From contig JAMPHY010000009.1 of assembly GCA_023663185.1 (NCBI GenBank), forward strand, positions 63,751 to 127,750: a DNA stretch of 64,000 bases. The letters run 5' to 3'. This document shows positions 37,013 through 45,410 of the stretch, piece by piece. Numbering within the stretch: position 1 is the first letter of the stretch; every line of letters starts with the position of its first letter. Source of the DNA: Clostridiales bacterium (GTDB taxonomy: Bacteria; Bacillota; Clostridia; Lachnospirales; Lachnospiraceae). Under the pieces are notes generated by a model that was given only the letters and a program-made list of their open reading frames with translations, searched no databases and was not told where the DNA came from. Position numbers and translations under genes: made by a program.

Positions 37013-37034
37013 TAATACGCGATTAATACGCGAT
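37013..37034. repeat. two tandem copies of an 11-nt motif in the divergent intergenic region
   Basis: TAATACGCGAT occurs twice head to tail (37013-37023 and 37024-37034), about one helical turn apart. It lies just upstream of the GH25 promoter and between divergent genes, which suits a regulator binding two adjacent sites on one DNA face. Confidence 0.6.
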
Positions 37035-37157
37035 ACTTAACACCCCTTTTTTACCATTTTCTGCCTGAATACGCTTGACTTTATCCTCTAAAACTGACAC
37101 AATATAAGTGCAACATTACAATTTCAACATTATCAACTGAGAAAAGGGGAATTTTTC

Positions 37158-37481
37158 ATGATGTACATGCACTATTGTAAGCGTTGCCACCGTGTCCATA
37201 TGCTCAATGGACACAAGCGTTCCTGCCCTAACTGTAATGAAAGCATTACCGAGCTTAAAATTCCTTACATGGAATACATAGCCATGAACAAGGAAGAAAG
37301 GGCGCTTTTCCTTACTCGTCTTGAGGACGAGACGCAGCTTAAGGGGTTAAGTACCACCTACCGTATGTATAAATACAGCAAATGGTACAAAGAGCTTCAC
37401 AATCAGCTTTCAGGTAATGCAATTATCACTTACACAATTACGGGCGAGACCAAAATGGACAATGCGGCATCTGCTGTTTAA
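37158..37481 (+). CDS. small zinc-ribbon protein of unknown function
   Basis: This 107-residue protein starts with a four-cysteine zinc ribbon: CKRC at about 7-10 and CPNC near 23-26, with His residues nearby. The rest is helical and charged (NKEERALFLTRLEDETQ, YRMYKYSKWYKELHNQL). AAGGGGA lies 7 nt before the ATG at 37158; two more in-frame ATGs follow closely. A strong terminator follows, so it is a single-gene unit. There is no signal peptide. I do not recognise a named family. A role in nucleic acid or protein binding is possible, but nothing here proves it. Confidence 0.75.
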   Translation: MMYMHYCKRCHRVHMLNGHKRSCPNCNESITELKIPYMEYIAMNKEERALFLTRLEDETQLKGLSTTYRMYKYSKWYKELHNQLSGNAIITYTITGETKMDNAASAV

Positions 37482-37490
37482 CCAAACAGC

Positions 37491-37550
37491 GTAGGAAGGA
37501 GTGCTGCCAGTAGAACAAATGCTGGCAACACTCTTTCTTACTTTTTTCTT
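37491..37550 (+). terminator. strong intrinsic terminator after the zinc-ribbon gene
   Basis: A 20-bp stem (37491-37510 with 37522-37541) has three wobble pairs and an 11-nt loop. It is followed by a T-rich run at 37542-37550. Confidence 0.9.
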
Positions 37551-37697
37551 AAATTTTTGTGAATACATGGATTTTTATGGATATTCATAGTAAAATACAG
37601 ATATATTTGGAAATAATCTATATGAATGAATATTTAAAGTACCAGCAAGAAAAGTGTGAAAGATAAATTCACAATCAGAAGGGAGCATGGTTATTAT

Positions 37698-38765
37698 ATG
37701 AGCCAAAACACAGGAAAAAATACCAAGAAGCAAGATATGCAAGAGCAGAATATAGATGTGGATATAGATACAGATGCTAATGTAAATATAGATGAAGATA
37801 GCGATACCAAAAAACCCGCTTTTCAAGTAAACGCCCACATTGTATTAGTATCCATAATCGTCCTTATTTTTGCCATTATCGCTTTCAGACTTTATAAGTG
37901 GAATAAAGGCGTCCAGTCCAGTTATGATCCTAACGCCGATATAGAGGTCGTTGAGCTGGAAACGTTAGACATTATCATGCCGATGGATCCCGACAATTTG
38001 GAAGGGCATGAGGACGACGGCGTTACCACTATTCTCTGTCTGGGAAACGATCCGTTTTTCCAAAATAAAGGTGAAAAGAACGGACTTGCAGAATTAATTG
38101 CCGATAAGACCGGTGCGACAGTCTACAACGGTTCCTTTGGCGGTTCGTGTATCGCCGCTTCGAGCACTACCTATAGCGACGGAGAATGGATTGACGCCTT
38201 TAGTATGCCTTATCTGGCACAGGCAATGTGCAGCGGTGATTTTTCCATACTCAGAAACGTAGCCGAACTTCACAGCGACGAAGCCGACTTTATCCCTACG
38301 ATAGAGATGTTTGAAAATCTTGATATGAATTCTGTTGACATGATATGTATAATGTACGACGGCACCGACTATCTTAAACAAAGAGGCAGCGACGACCCGA
38401 ATAATCCATATTCCATCGTCGCATTTACCGGAGCTTTAAATTTTGCTCTTACCAACATTAAGGAGACTTACCCTTTTATAAGGATTGTCGTGATGTCGCC
38501 CCCGTTCTGTCTTACCGAAGATGGCGAAAGCGGCCGCGTCACTAATTTGGGCAACGGTACATTATACCACTATTTTTTGAAAGAAATAGATGTTGTACAA
38601 TATCATGGCGCTTCCATAATAGATAATTACTATGGCTCTATCAGCGAGGCGAATTATTTAGAATATCTGAGCGATAATATACATCTGAACGATAAGGGGC
38701 GGGAATTGATAGCGCAGCGTTTTAAAGACTGTATCTTCGGCAGCGATGAGGACACAGAGGAATAA
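37698..38765 (+). CDS. membrane-anchored SGNH/GDSL-like protein with altered nucleophile motif
   Basis: The ATG at 37698 is preferred, about 12 nt after GAAGGGAG; an upstream GTG at 37656 has no good site. The 355-residue protein has an acidic Asn/Asp-rich cytoplasmic tail, one membrane helix (about 47-65) and an extracellular SGNH-like fold. Block I reads LCLGNDPF at about 113-120, with Asp where the catalytic Ser of GDS or GNS is expected. The Gly block NGSFGGSCIA and the final DNIHLN (DxxH) are kept; the Asn block reads GTDY. Active relatives remove acetyl or acyl groups from surface glycans. This one may be inactive or use other chemistry. It ends 5 nt before the convergent gene. Confidence 0.7.
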   Translation: MSQNTGKNTKKQDMQEQNIDVDIDTDANVNIDEDSDTKKPAFQVNAHIVLVSIIVLIFAIIAFRLYKWNKGVQSSYDPNADIEVVELETLDIIMPMDPDNLEGHEDDGVTTILCLGNDPFFQNKGEKNGLAELIADKTGATVYNGSFGGSCIAASSTTYSDGEWIDAFSMPYLAQAMCSGDFSILRNVAELHSDEADFIPTIEMFENLDMNSVDMICIMYDGTDYLKQRGSDDPNNPYSIVAFTGALNFALTNIKETYPFIRIVVMSPPFCLTEDGESGRVTNLGNGTLYHYFLKEIDVVQYHGASIIDNYYGSISEANYLEYLSDNIHLNDKGRELIAQRFKDCIFGSDEDTEE

Positions 38766-38770
38766 TTGTT

Positions 38771-39538
38771 CTATTTTAAGACTTCCAAATCCTTATAGAT
38801 ATTATAATTGGTCGTCTGGGCGAACAGTTCAAAGCCATAATCAGTAAGGGGCTCGCTAAGTTCCCTATCCTTACGAAGAACCACATATAAACAATAGCTG
38901 TCCCTTGTCAGTTCTACAAATGAGGGCGTTTCTATAACCTCAGACTGCTCCATAACCTTATATAAATCGCTTTGGAAATTCCATCTTGCAATCAACATTT
39001 CCCTACCATACGGCAGGGCTATTCTGTCTGTATACTGTCTGATAAAATGAATCATTTCCGCCGGAACCACCGCCATTATACGTCCCTCGCCGGGATCCAT
39101 TAAACTTGCCGCCTCGACAACTTCATTCGGTATATGGTACAGATTTTCCGCCTTAGTAATATTTACACTATTATAAACAAAGCTTCCGCAGGAGATTACT
39201 GCTACGCACATAACCGCCAGCATGAGCTTTCTGTATTTTCCGCACAGCTTCATCGCGCCATATGCGCTTATAAGACTCATTTGCAGCAACCACAGCAGTC
39301 TATAGTATGTTTCCTCTTCATTAAGCAGCAACGTAAATAACATACGAAACGGTGGACAGAAAAAACATACAAGTAAAACTGTCGGAGCATATACAAAGAG
39401 CGCACGGAACAATTTATTTTTTTCCGCTTTCCATAAATACAGCAGGAAAAACAAATAAATTCCGAATAAATACCTATTCTGGTCGTATCCGACATAGTTC
39501 TTAAATATATTAACGCTTTCTAAGAATATATCCCACAT
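38771..39538 (-). CDS. membrane protein of unknown function, coupled to the DUF6077-like gene
   Basis: About 255 residues, with three or four membrane segments in the first half (YLFGIYLFFLLYLW, FVYAPTVLLVCFF, LMLAVMCVAVISCG). A soluble C-terminal half follows (GRIMAVVPAEMIHFIRQYTD, YCLYVVLRKDRELSEPL, YNIYKDLEVLK). That tail looks like the extracytoplasmic end of large GT-C-like membrane proteins. An AGGAG site at the end of the upstream gene serves the ATG at 39538, 7 nt later, so translation is probably coupled. The two genes may code for one functional protein in two parts. No specific activity can be assigned. Confidence 0.65.
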   Translation of the reverse strand: MWDIFLESVNIFKNYVGYDQNRYLFGIYLFFLLYLWKAEKNKLFRALFVYAPTVLLVCFFCPPFRMLFTLLLNEEETYYRLLWLLQMSLISAYGAMKLCGKYRKLMLAVMCVAVISCGSFVYNSVNITKAENLYHIPNEVVEAASLMDPGEGRIMAVVPAEMIHFIRQYTDRIALPYGREMLIARWNFQSDLYKVMEQSEVIETPSFVELTRDSYCLYVVLRKDRELSEPLTDYGFELFAQTTNYNIYKDLEVLK

Positions 39539-39548
39539 ATGAACGCTC

Positions 39549-40661
39549 CTAATCAATATATATTAATGCAAGATAAGTAAGTACATAAATTGCGCTGGGA
39601 ATACATGTGAGTCCCAGCTTAAGCAGTATCTTCGCATTACGCTCTACCGCCGCAAGACATAACGCCGCTACAGCAAGCAGCATTGCTAATATAAAAACGG
39701 CAAGCGAACTGCATATTCCTGTCGCCATATTAAGAGCGACTAACATTATCCACAACCCTTCGCTATGCGCCCCCTTATCCGTTTTCCTACTAAATATCCA
39801 TAACAGCAATAGAAACATCATGGGAATTATAATACTGCATACTACCGCTTTACCCTGCCATGTGCGCGTTAAGAAAAAAGTTTCATTAGTATAAATTGAA
39901 ACGTTGCCAAACATCTGAAACATTCCCATAATAATCATAAAAACAGGAATATTCGCCTTCCTCTCAGCAAAGAGAACCTTCGCAATTTCATAATAAATAA
40001 GATAACTAAGCGGTATCAATACAAGCGGCAAAATCGCATGCGATACTATGGTCGCATGAATATTCGTCCTGACCGCCACAAAAGCCACCCACATAGGAAA
40101 TACTGCCAGCGCATGTCTGGCGTCCAGCGAAGTCGTCCAGCCCGTATACGGCAGATATTTATACATTGTTCCACTCTGCTGTGCAGTTACAGAATGCACC
40201 ACATAATAAGCATCGTCACCGTCAAATGAAACTCTTGTCAATGCCATATATAGCTGAAAGCCTACCAGTGCAAGAAACAATAACCATTCGATTTTTGCCT
40301 CTATATCACGCTTCAAAAGCAAAGGAATATTGGAAAATCTCAACTTAGTCTTAAAATTATTATTATTTCTTCTTAGGTCCATAAATCGTAGACAGACGCC
40401 CGCCGCAGCAAGAAGGACAGAGATTACCGTAAAGCACCTTACGACAAATATAAAATTATCATCTTGAATACAAAGCACAGCCGGAATGGTAATCACTTCA
40501 AAGGCTGCCCACATAAGCAGATATCCTGCAAGCAAAATCACTCCCGGATTATTTTTTTTATCCGATATGAAATTAACCGGTACAAGACCGATACAGAACG
40601 GAATAATTATGAGCCAGAAAATAATACCAATTATATGTGCTATAGATATAAGTTGTACCAT
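39549..40661 (-). CDS. polytopic membrane protein, DUF6077-like
   Basis: This 370-residue protein has about nine hydrophobic helices, for example HIIGIIFWLIIIPFCIGLV, GVILLAGYLLMWAAFEVITI, LLFLALVGFQLYM and VFILAMLLAVAALCLAA. A loop with DGDDAYYVVHSVTAQQSG lies after the fourth. I recognise the start as like DUF6077 membrane proteins of Clostridia, which often lie in surface-polysaccharide loci. Whole members are near 600 residues, and this one plus the next gene reach that size. It lies 6 nt after gtrA. The acidic loop resembles the first extracellular loop of GT-C glycosyltransferases, so sugar transfer from a lipid carrier is a possible role. Confidence 0.6.
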   Translation of the reverse strand: MVQLISIAHIIGIIFWLIIIPFCIGLVPVNFISDKKNNPGVILLAGYLLMWAAFEVITIPAVLCIQDDNFIFVVRCFTVISVLLAAAGVCLRFMDLRRNNNNFKTKLRFSNIPLLLKRDIEAKIEWLLFLALVGFQLYMALTRVSFDGDDAYYVVHSVTAQQSGTMYKYLPYTGWTTSLDARHALAVFPMWVAFVAVRTNIHATIVSHAILPLVLIPLSYLIYYEIAKVLFAERKANIPVFMIIMGMFQMFGNVSIYTNETFFLTRTWQGKAVVCSIIIPMMFLLLLWIFSRKTDKGAHSEGLWIMLVALNMATGICSSLAVFILAMLLAVAALCLAAVERNAKILLKLGLTCIPSAIYVLTYLALIYID

Positions 40662-40667
40662 CTTTTC

Positions 40668-41102
40668 CTACTTTCTAAAGGCAAAAAACTTTTGTCCGAA
40701 AAAATTCATCACAGTAAATAATACCATGCCGACTATTATCGCGATATTTTCCACAATAACTGTAGGCTGCGATGACAAGACATACCTTACCAACGGTTTT
40801 GCCACTCCGTACGCAACAAAATAGCATACGATAATATTAACCGCGAACCTCACCGGCAGCCATTTATCGCGGTCCTTTTCTTCTACTTTAAAGGTAACTT
40901 TACCGTTGACAAAATATGAAAATACGCCGCCTATGGTATAGGATATGCCGCTTGAAGCCCAATAGCTCAAATGGATAATATTATATAATACCTCTATTAC
41001 CACCAGTCCCATCAAGGTATTAATAACGCCTACTATGCAGAAATGAATTACTTCCATTATAAAAGTTTTATTTTTTTCATATAATTGTCTCAATTTACCC
41101 AT
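40668..41102 (-). CDS. GtrA family membrane protein
   Basis: This 144-residue protein has four membrane helices: HFCIVGVINTLMGLVVIEV, ASSGISYTIGGVFSYFVNG, AVNIIVCYFVAYGVA and IVGMVLFTVMNFFGQKFFAF. The spacing and the NFFGQKFFAFR end are typical of GtrA. GtrA proteins are proposed to flip undecaprenyl-phosphate-linked sugars for glycan side-chain decoration, together with a GtrB-type transferase. A GtrB/DPM1-like GT2 is coded at 54.7-55.6 kb in this window and could be the partner. An AGGTGA site precedes the start. It lies 2 nt after the epimerase gene and 6 nt before the DUF6077-like gene. Confidence 0.85.
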   Translation of the reverse strand: MGKLRQLYEKNKTFIMEVIHFCIVGVINTLMGLVVIEVLYNIIHLSYWASSGISYTIGGVFSYFVNGKVTFKVEEKDRDKWLPVRFAVNIIVCYFVAYGVAKPLVRYVLSSQPTVIVENIAIIVGMVLFTVMNFFGQKFFAFRK

Positions 41103-41104
41103 TA

Positions 41105-42103
41105 TTAATTCACCTTATAATACTCCCTATACCATGAGACAAAGCTGTTAAGTCCTTCTTCTATAGTAGTATCCGGCTTAAAATCATAATCATTCATCAA
41201 GCCGCTTACGTCTGCATATGTCTGATAAACATCGCCCGGCTGCATAGGTAGAAATTCTTTGATAGCCTTTTGGCCAAGACATTTCTCCAAAGTTTCAATA
41301 AAATCCATCAATTTCTCAGGCTTATTGTTCCCGATATTATACAGCCTGCTGCTTGCTCCCTTAGCATCAGCCTCAGGCGGATTACAAAGAATATTCTCAA
41401 TTCCCTTAACAATATCGTCAATATAAGTAAAATCGCGGTACATATCGCCCTGATTATATATTTGAATAGGTTCGCCCGCCAATATCTTCTTAGTAAATTT
41501 AAAATACGCCATATCAGGTCTGCCAAAAGGACCATAAACAGTAAAAAACCTAAGCCCCGTAACCGAAATCTTATATAGCTTACTATAAGCATAAGCCATC
41601 AGTTCATTAGATTTTTTCGTCGCTGCGTACAAACTTACCGGCTCGTCCACCTTATCTTCCGTGGAAAAAGGAACCTTATCGTTTCCGCCATAAACAGAGC
41701 TGGAAGACGCATAGACAAGGTGCTCCACCGGAAAATAACGACAGCTTTCGAGAATATTAAAAAAACCGACCATATTGGACTGTATATAGGCGTCAGGATT
41801 ATCAATACTGTAACGCACGCCTGCCTGCGCGCCCAGATTCACTACTATCTGCGGCTGGTACTCTTTAAAAATCCGCATTATTTCCTGCTTATTTGCTAAA
41901 TCTTCTTGAATAAATGTATATTTATCATACTGGCGCAGAATTTCGAGACGGTCTTGCTTTAGTTTAACGTCATAATAATCGTTCATATTATCCAGTCCGA
42001 TAACTGCTGCACCCTGCTCTAACAGCCTCTTAGATAAATGAAAACCGATAAATCCTGCTCCGCCGGTAATTAAATACTTTTTATTTATATCCAACAAATT
42101 CAT
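41105..42103 (-). CDS. UDP-glucuronate 4-epimerase (NAD-dependent epimerase)
   Basis: The ATG at 42103 has GGGAGA about 6 nt upstream; the ATA-rich extension to 42124 lacks one. The 332-residue protein has YLITGGAGFIGFHLSKRLLEQG for NAD, the family-typical LDNMNDYYDVKLKQDRL, the catalytic YAATKKSNELMAY, and GLRFFTVYGPFGRPDMAYFKFTKKIL with the GRPDMA signature of CapI/LpsL. These enzymes convert UDP-GlcA to UDP-GalA. The gene follows ugd, which makes UDP-GlcA, with a gap of only 17 nt. That pairing strongly supports the assignment. A galacturonic acid unit in the polymer is inferred. Confidence 0.88.
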   Translation of the reverse strand: MNLLDINKKYLITGGAGFIGFHLSKRLLEQGAAVIGLDNMNDYYDVKLKQDRLEILRQYDKYTFIQEDLANKQEIMRIFKEYQPQIVVNLGAQAGVRYSIDNPDAYIQSNMVGFFNILESCRYFPVEHLVYASSSSVYGGNDKVPFSTEDKVDEPVSLYAATKKSNELMAYAYSKLYKISVTGLRFFTVYGPFGRPDMAYFKFTKKILAGEPIQIYNQGDMYRDFTYIDDIVKGIENILCNPPEADAKGASSRLYNIGNNKPEKLMDFIETLEKCLGQKAIKEFLPMQPGDVYQTYADVSGLMNDYDFKPDTTIEEGLNSFVSWYREYYKVN

Positions 42104-42120
42104 ATATTTCTCCCGTCCAA

Positions 42121-43431
42121 TCAACGACCAATACTATAATACTCAACCTCTGCGTCCTTCATTTCTTTAACGCCGAATACATTTCTTCCGTCATAAACAA
42201 GCGGAGTTCTCATAAGTTCCTTAAATTCCGAAGCCTCAAGCGCTTTTATTTCGTCCCATTCGGTAAAAACAAAACAGATATTAGCGGCTTTCAACGCTTC
42301 CTGCGGAGAGTCTACATAATGTATAGAGCCTTTCAAATTATTGCCTTCCGGATAACGCGCCTTGAAGTTATCCGCTGCCACAGGATCATACGCATATATA
42401 TCTGCGCCATTTTCTAATAGCAGCTTCACATTATCCAATGACGGAGCTTCTCTCAAATCGTCAGTTCCCGGTTTAAACGCCAGCCCCAAAACCGCCGTCC
42501 GCAAATTCTGGAAAGTAATCATGCGGTCGCTTGCCTTCTTATAAAGTTTGGTTTTCTGCTCTGCATTTACATCGACTGCCGCCTCTACGGTACGCAATGT
42601 ATACCCGTGCTGGTGCGCCAGATACTTTAACGCCTTAGTATCTTTAGGGAAACAGCTTCCGCCGTATCCTATTCCGGCATTTAAAAATCTGGAGCCTATT
42701 CTTGTATCATAGCTCATTCCTTCTGCTACCGCGTCAATATCTGCGCCCACCAGTTCGCACAGATTAGCAATATCGTTCATATATGAAATTTTCAAGGCAA
42801 GGAAATCATTACATGCGTATTTAATCATTTCCGCTGAACGCCTATTGACCGATACAATCGGAATGTTAAAAGGCTCATAAATTCTCTTTAACTTGCTTTC
42901 AGCTTCCTTACTCTCGGTTCCGATTATAATTCTTGCCGCGCACAGCGTATCATGTACCGCTGAGCCCTGTGCCAGAAATTCAGGATTAGAAGCAACTTCT
43001 ACCTTTACGTCCTTTACTAAAAAGTCATGTATAAATTGTTCTACTTTATCATTTGTCCCTACAGGAACCGTAGATTTAACGACTACCAGACAATCCTTTT
43101 CCACAGATTCCGCAATCTGTCTGGATACTGTCGCTATATAGCTTAAATTAGCAGAACCGTCGCTTTGCTCAGGCGTCCCTACGCCGATGAAAATCGCGTC
43201 GGCGTCCTTATAAGCGTTCTTATAATCAGTCGTGAAACTAAGCCTGCCATCTGCTATGTTCTTCTTCATAAGCTCCTGAAGCCCTTCTTCATAGATTGGA
43301 GTTACGCCCGATTCCATCAGTTTTACTTTTTTCTCATCTACATCTACACATGTTACATCGTGTCCTTTTTCAGCCAGACACACTCCTGAAACCAAGCCGA
43401 CGTATCCTGTTCCTGCTACTGTTATTTTCAT
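42121..43431 (-). CDS. ugd: UDP-glucose 6-dehydrogenase
   Basis: This 436-residue UDP-sugar dehydrogenase has VAGTGYVGLVSGVCLAEKGHDVTCVD for NAD, the FIGVGTPEQSDGSA loop, KSTVPVGTNDK, SNPEFLAQGSAVHD, the middle Lys in MIKYACNDFLALKISYMNDI, and the catalytic Cys in GYGGSCFPKD. It oxidises UDP-glucose to UDP-glucuronate with 2 NAD+. The start has AGGAG. It is the first gene of a unit running through the 4-epimerase, gtrA and the DUF6077-like gene. Upstream is a long AT-rich inverted repeat and a palindromic repeat element, placing it at the border of the agr island. Confidence 0.95.
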   Translation of the reverse strand: MKITVAGTGYVGLVSGVCLAEKGHDVTCVDVDEKKVKLMESGVTPIYEEGLQELMKKNIADGRLSFTTDYKNAYKDADAIFIGVGTPEQSDGSANLSYIATVSRQIAESVEKDCLVVVKSTVPVGTNDKVEQFIHDFLVKDVKVEVASNPEFLAQGSAVHDTLCAARIIIGTESKEAESKLKRIYEPFNIPIVSVNRRSAEMIKYACNDFLALKISYMNDIANLCELVGADIDAVAEGMSYDTRIGSRFLNAGIGYGGSCFPKDTKALKYLAHQHGYTLRTVEAAVDVNAEQKTKLYKKASDRMITFQNLRTAVLGLAFKPGTDDLREAPSLDNVKLLLENGADIYAYDPVAADNFKARYPEGNNLKGSIHYVDSPQEALKAANICFVFTEWDEIKALEASEFKELMRTPLVYDGRNVFGVKEMKDAEVEYYSIGR

Positions 43432-43469
43432 TTTTCTTCTCCTCTAATCATTCAATAGTATGTGGTACA

Positions 43470-43517
43470 ATACAAAATAAGGTAAAAATCCTATAAGAAT
43501 TTTACCTTATTTTGTAT
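43470..43517. repeat. perfect 18-bp AT-rich inverted repeat upstream of ugd
   Basis: Arms 43470-43487 and 43500-43517 (ATACAAAATAAGGTAAAA and its complement) match perfectly around a 12-nt loop. It lies 38 nt upstream of the ugd start and downstream of the kinase gene on the same strand. It could be a terminator for the kinase transcript or an operator for ugd. A U-run after the stem is not clear, so both remain open. Confidence 0.7.
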
Positions 43518-43564
43518 CAATATGCAATGAGCAATTAAATTTGCTGCGTTATTTGAAGTCACTG

Positions 43565-43727
43565 TTCACAATCATATATGGCATAGACTCATATGTTTTC
43601 CTTCGTAGCACGCTCTCGCTCCGTGGAAAATCGCAGCGGTACTAAGCTCGAAAAAACCTCGCTAAGTACCGGCGTTTTCCAAGGGCTGCTCAGGAAAACA
43701 TATGAGTCCATGCCTCTAGGCTGTGAA
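43565..43727. repeat. nested palindromic repeat element, copy 1
   Basis: TTCACA (43565) and TGTGAA (43722) mark the ends. The outer arms at 43581-43601 and 43693-43713 pair in 20 of 21 positions. Inside, GGAAAA...CGGTACTAAG at 43625-43646 pairs with CTAAGTACCG...TTTTCC at 43662-43680. Several blocks of 15 or more nt recur inverted in copy 2 at 47.6 kb, such as the GCACGCTCTCGCTCC block at 43608. It fills most of the 314-nt gene-free stretch between ugd and the kinase gene. No coding potential is seen. Confidence 0.8.
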
Positions 43728-43745
43728 TAATAGCAATAGTTTAAG

Positions 43746-45113
43746 TTATTTTAACATCAAATGCGGATATACATAGGAAGAATCGGACTGATGCTCAGTG
43801 CTTTCATGCTCATCTTGAATCGGTAAAATAGCATTAACAACATATCTACCACCTTGCTTATTATTTTCGATAATTCCACCGTATTTTCTTACAATATTTT
43901 GTACGCTGTTTAATCCTATACCGTGCTTATTTCCTATCTGTTCCACGCTTTTTACTACAGTTTTCCTTAGCCTTAGTTTGTTATCATAATCATTTTCAAG
44001 ATGAATTACTATATGCCTGCCGTCTCTCGCCGTTCTCATATTAAGCAGAACAGGATTCTGATTATTGACGTACTTCTGCGCATCTATGGCGTTATCCAGC
44101 AGATTTCCTATAAGAGTAATAAGGTCAGAGTCCTGTATATTGTGCAAATTAAGCGGCTCAATAATCTCCATTTCTAGCGCAACGCCATTATCGGCAGCAT
44201 AGCCTTTTCTTTCTAACAACAAAGCGTTCAATACTTTATTACTGCATATTAACCCCTGCCCTATGTTCCCAACATCGATTCTCATTTGAGCAATAATACT
44301 GCTTATATTTTCGCAATCTCCATCTTCAGAAAGCGCTGCTATCGCTCTAAGCTGGTGCTTTATATCATGTATAAACGTATCATACTTTTCGTGCATATCT
44401 TCTATATTCTGATAATACTCTGCTAACTTTTCCAAACGAATGTTGATATTTTCGAGTTCCCTTGCTTTCACCAGCACTTCACCAAATATTCCATATAAGT
44501 GAACCATTGCTAAGACTGATACTATAAGGACAATATTCGCTATAACAAAACCAATACTCATTACTACACCCATATCAAGTACATCTTCCAATATATAAAG
44601 ACAGGCGGCAAATCCACAGACTACTATAGCAATCGAGTCAAATATCAGACGCTGCTTCATGGAATATCTTGATTTCATATTTAAATCCACTTTTGACACA
44701 GGCAGTTTCTTTACAGTCCACAATATTGCAGCTATCAGGACAGCTTCCACTAAAAATGCCAAAAGAGGTGAAACCACCGAAATATCGCTTAAGAAGTGAG
44801 TTGCCAGACATTCCAGCGATATACAGACAGCATGGTTGACAACTGTATAGAAAAATAATACTCCATAACGTCCGCTAAAAAGAATTATTGAAACAATAAG
44901 GCTGCACGCAATTCCCAACGCCATAGAAAACGCTGCGTTTCCCATCTCATTTGAATAGTATCTTACTACCGAAGCAAATAAAATAACAGCTATTATTATT
45001 CCATGATTCAGTTTTCTTCTGTTTACAAATTCCTTTAACCATATGTATAAAAAGCCAGTTTCCAATAAAGCTGTCAGTAACCCCATTCCTATACCTAAAT
45101 ATCCCATAATCAT
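43746..45113 (-). CDS. GHKL-domain sensor histidine kinase, AgrC-like
   Basis: This 455-residue protein has about six N-terminal membrane helices (roughly 1-215) and a cytoplasmic coiled coil (LENINIRLEKLAEYYQN). A dimerisation helix with the phosphoacceptor region FIHDIKHQLRAI and a GHKL ATPase domain with N-box NLLDNAIDA and G-box KHGIGLNSVQNIV follow. This is the AgrC/CitA-type plan for peptide-sensing kinases. It is transcribed divergently from agrBD, whose start is 297 nt away. Two LytTR regulators are coded at 47.8-49.3 kb as likely targets. The start at 45113 has only a distant AAGGAA. The C-terminal tail after the ATPase domain is unusually long and polar. Confidence 0.85.
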   Translation of the reverse strand: MIMGYLGIGMGLLTALLETGFLYIWLKEFVNRRKLNHGIIIAVILFASVVRYYSNEMGNAAFSMALGIACSLIVSIILFSGRYGVLFFYTVVNHAVCISLECLATHFLSDISVVSPLLAFLVEAVLIAAILWTVKKLPVSKVDLNMKSRYSMKQRLIFDSIAIVVCGFAACLYILEDVLDMGVVMSIGFVIANIVLIVSVLAMVHLYGIFGEVLVKARELENINIRLEKLAEYYQNIEDMHEKYDTFIHDIKHQLRAIAALSEDGDCENISSIIAQMRIDVGNIGQGLICSNKVLNALLLERKGYAADNGVALEMEIIEPLNLHNIQDSDLITLIGNLLDNAIDAQKYVNNQNPVLLNMRTARDGRHIVIHLENDYDNKLRLRKTVVKSVEQIGNKHGIGLNSVQNIVRKYGGIIENNKQGGRYVVNAILPIQDEHESTEHQSDSSYVYPHLMLK

Positions 45114-45410
45114 TTATCAAGCCGTTCCTTTCATTCCTTACTCCATTATCTTAAGTAATAATGTTGTAGCGCTGAATTTTAGTATGCTTCTATATTGCCT
45201 CAAAACTTATAACTATTGATGATATTTGCCTGAACCGTATATTTTTTATACCGAACGAGCTGATATTTTGGAAAAAACTGCAATTTTTGCTCATTTTTAT
45301 GAATTTTTTGCCGTTTAAGAGCAAAATTTGTTAGTTCAAGCTTAAAAAACGATTGTTGGGTATTTTTATATTAGAATTAAAAAACAAAAGAGAGGAAGGG
45401 AGCAGTTCAT
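45114..45410. promoter_or_regulatory. divergent control region between kinase gene and agrBD
   Basis: This 297-nt AT-rich gap holds no gene. Facing agrB, a -10-like TATATT (45367-45372) has no matching -35 box, as in promoters that need an activator. Two direct copies of TTGTT(A/G)G lie upstream, at 45328 and 45353. An imperfect inverted repeat (TTTTTGCTC...GAGCAAAA) lies near 45285-45328. LytTR regulators bind paired direct repeats, so these are candidate sites, but the spacing of 25 nt is a little wide. Confidence 0.3.

Noticed and set aside
37575-37838. Minus-strand open frame with an Ile/Tyr-rich hydrophobic protein
   Set aside because: It is a shadow of the Asp/Asn-rich tail of the SGNH-like gene and has no start signals.
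38771-40661. Single DUF6077 gene broken by a frameshift
   Set aside because: The second frame has its own AGGAG at the stop of the first and an ATG 7 nt later, as in real coupled genes. A split gene cannot be fully excluded without homologues.
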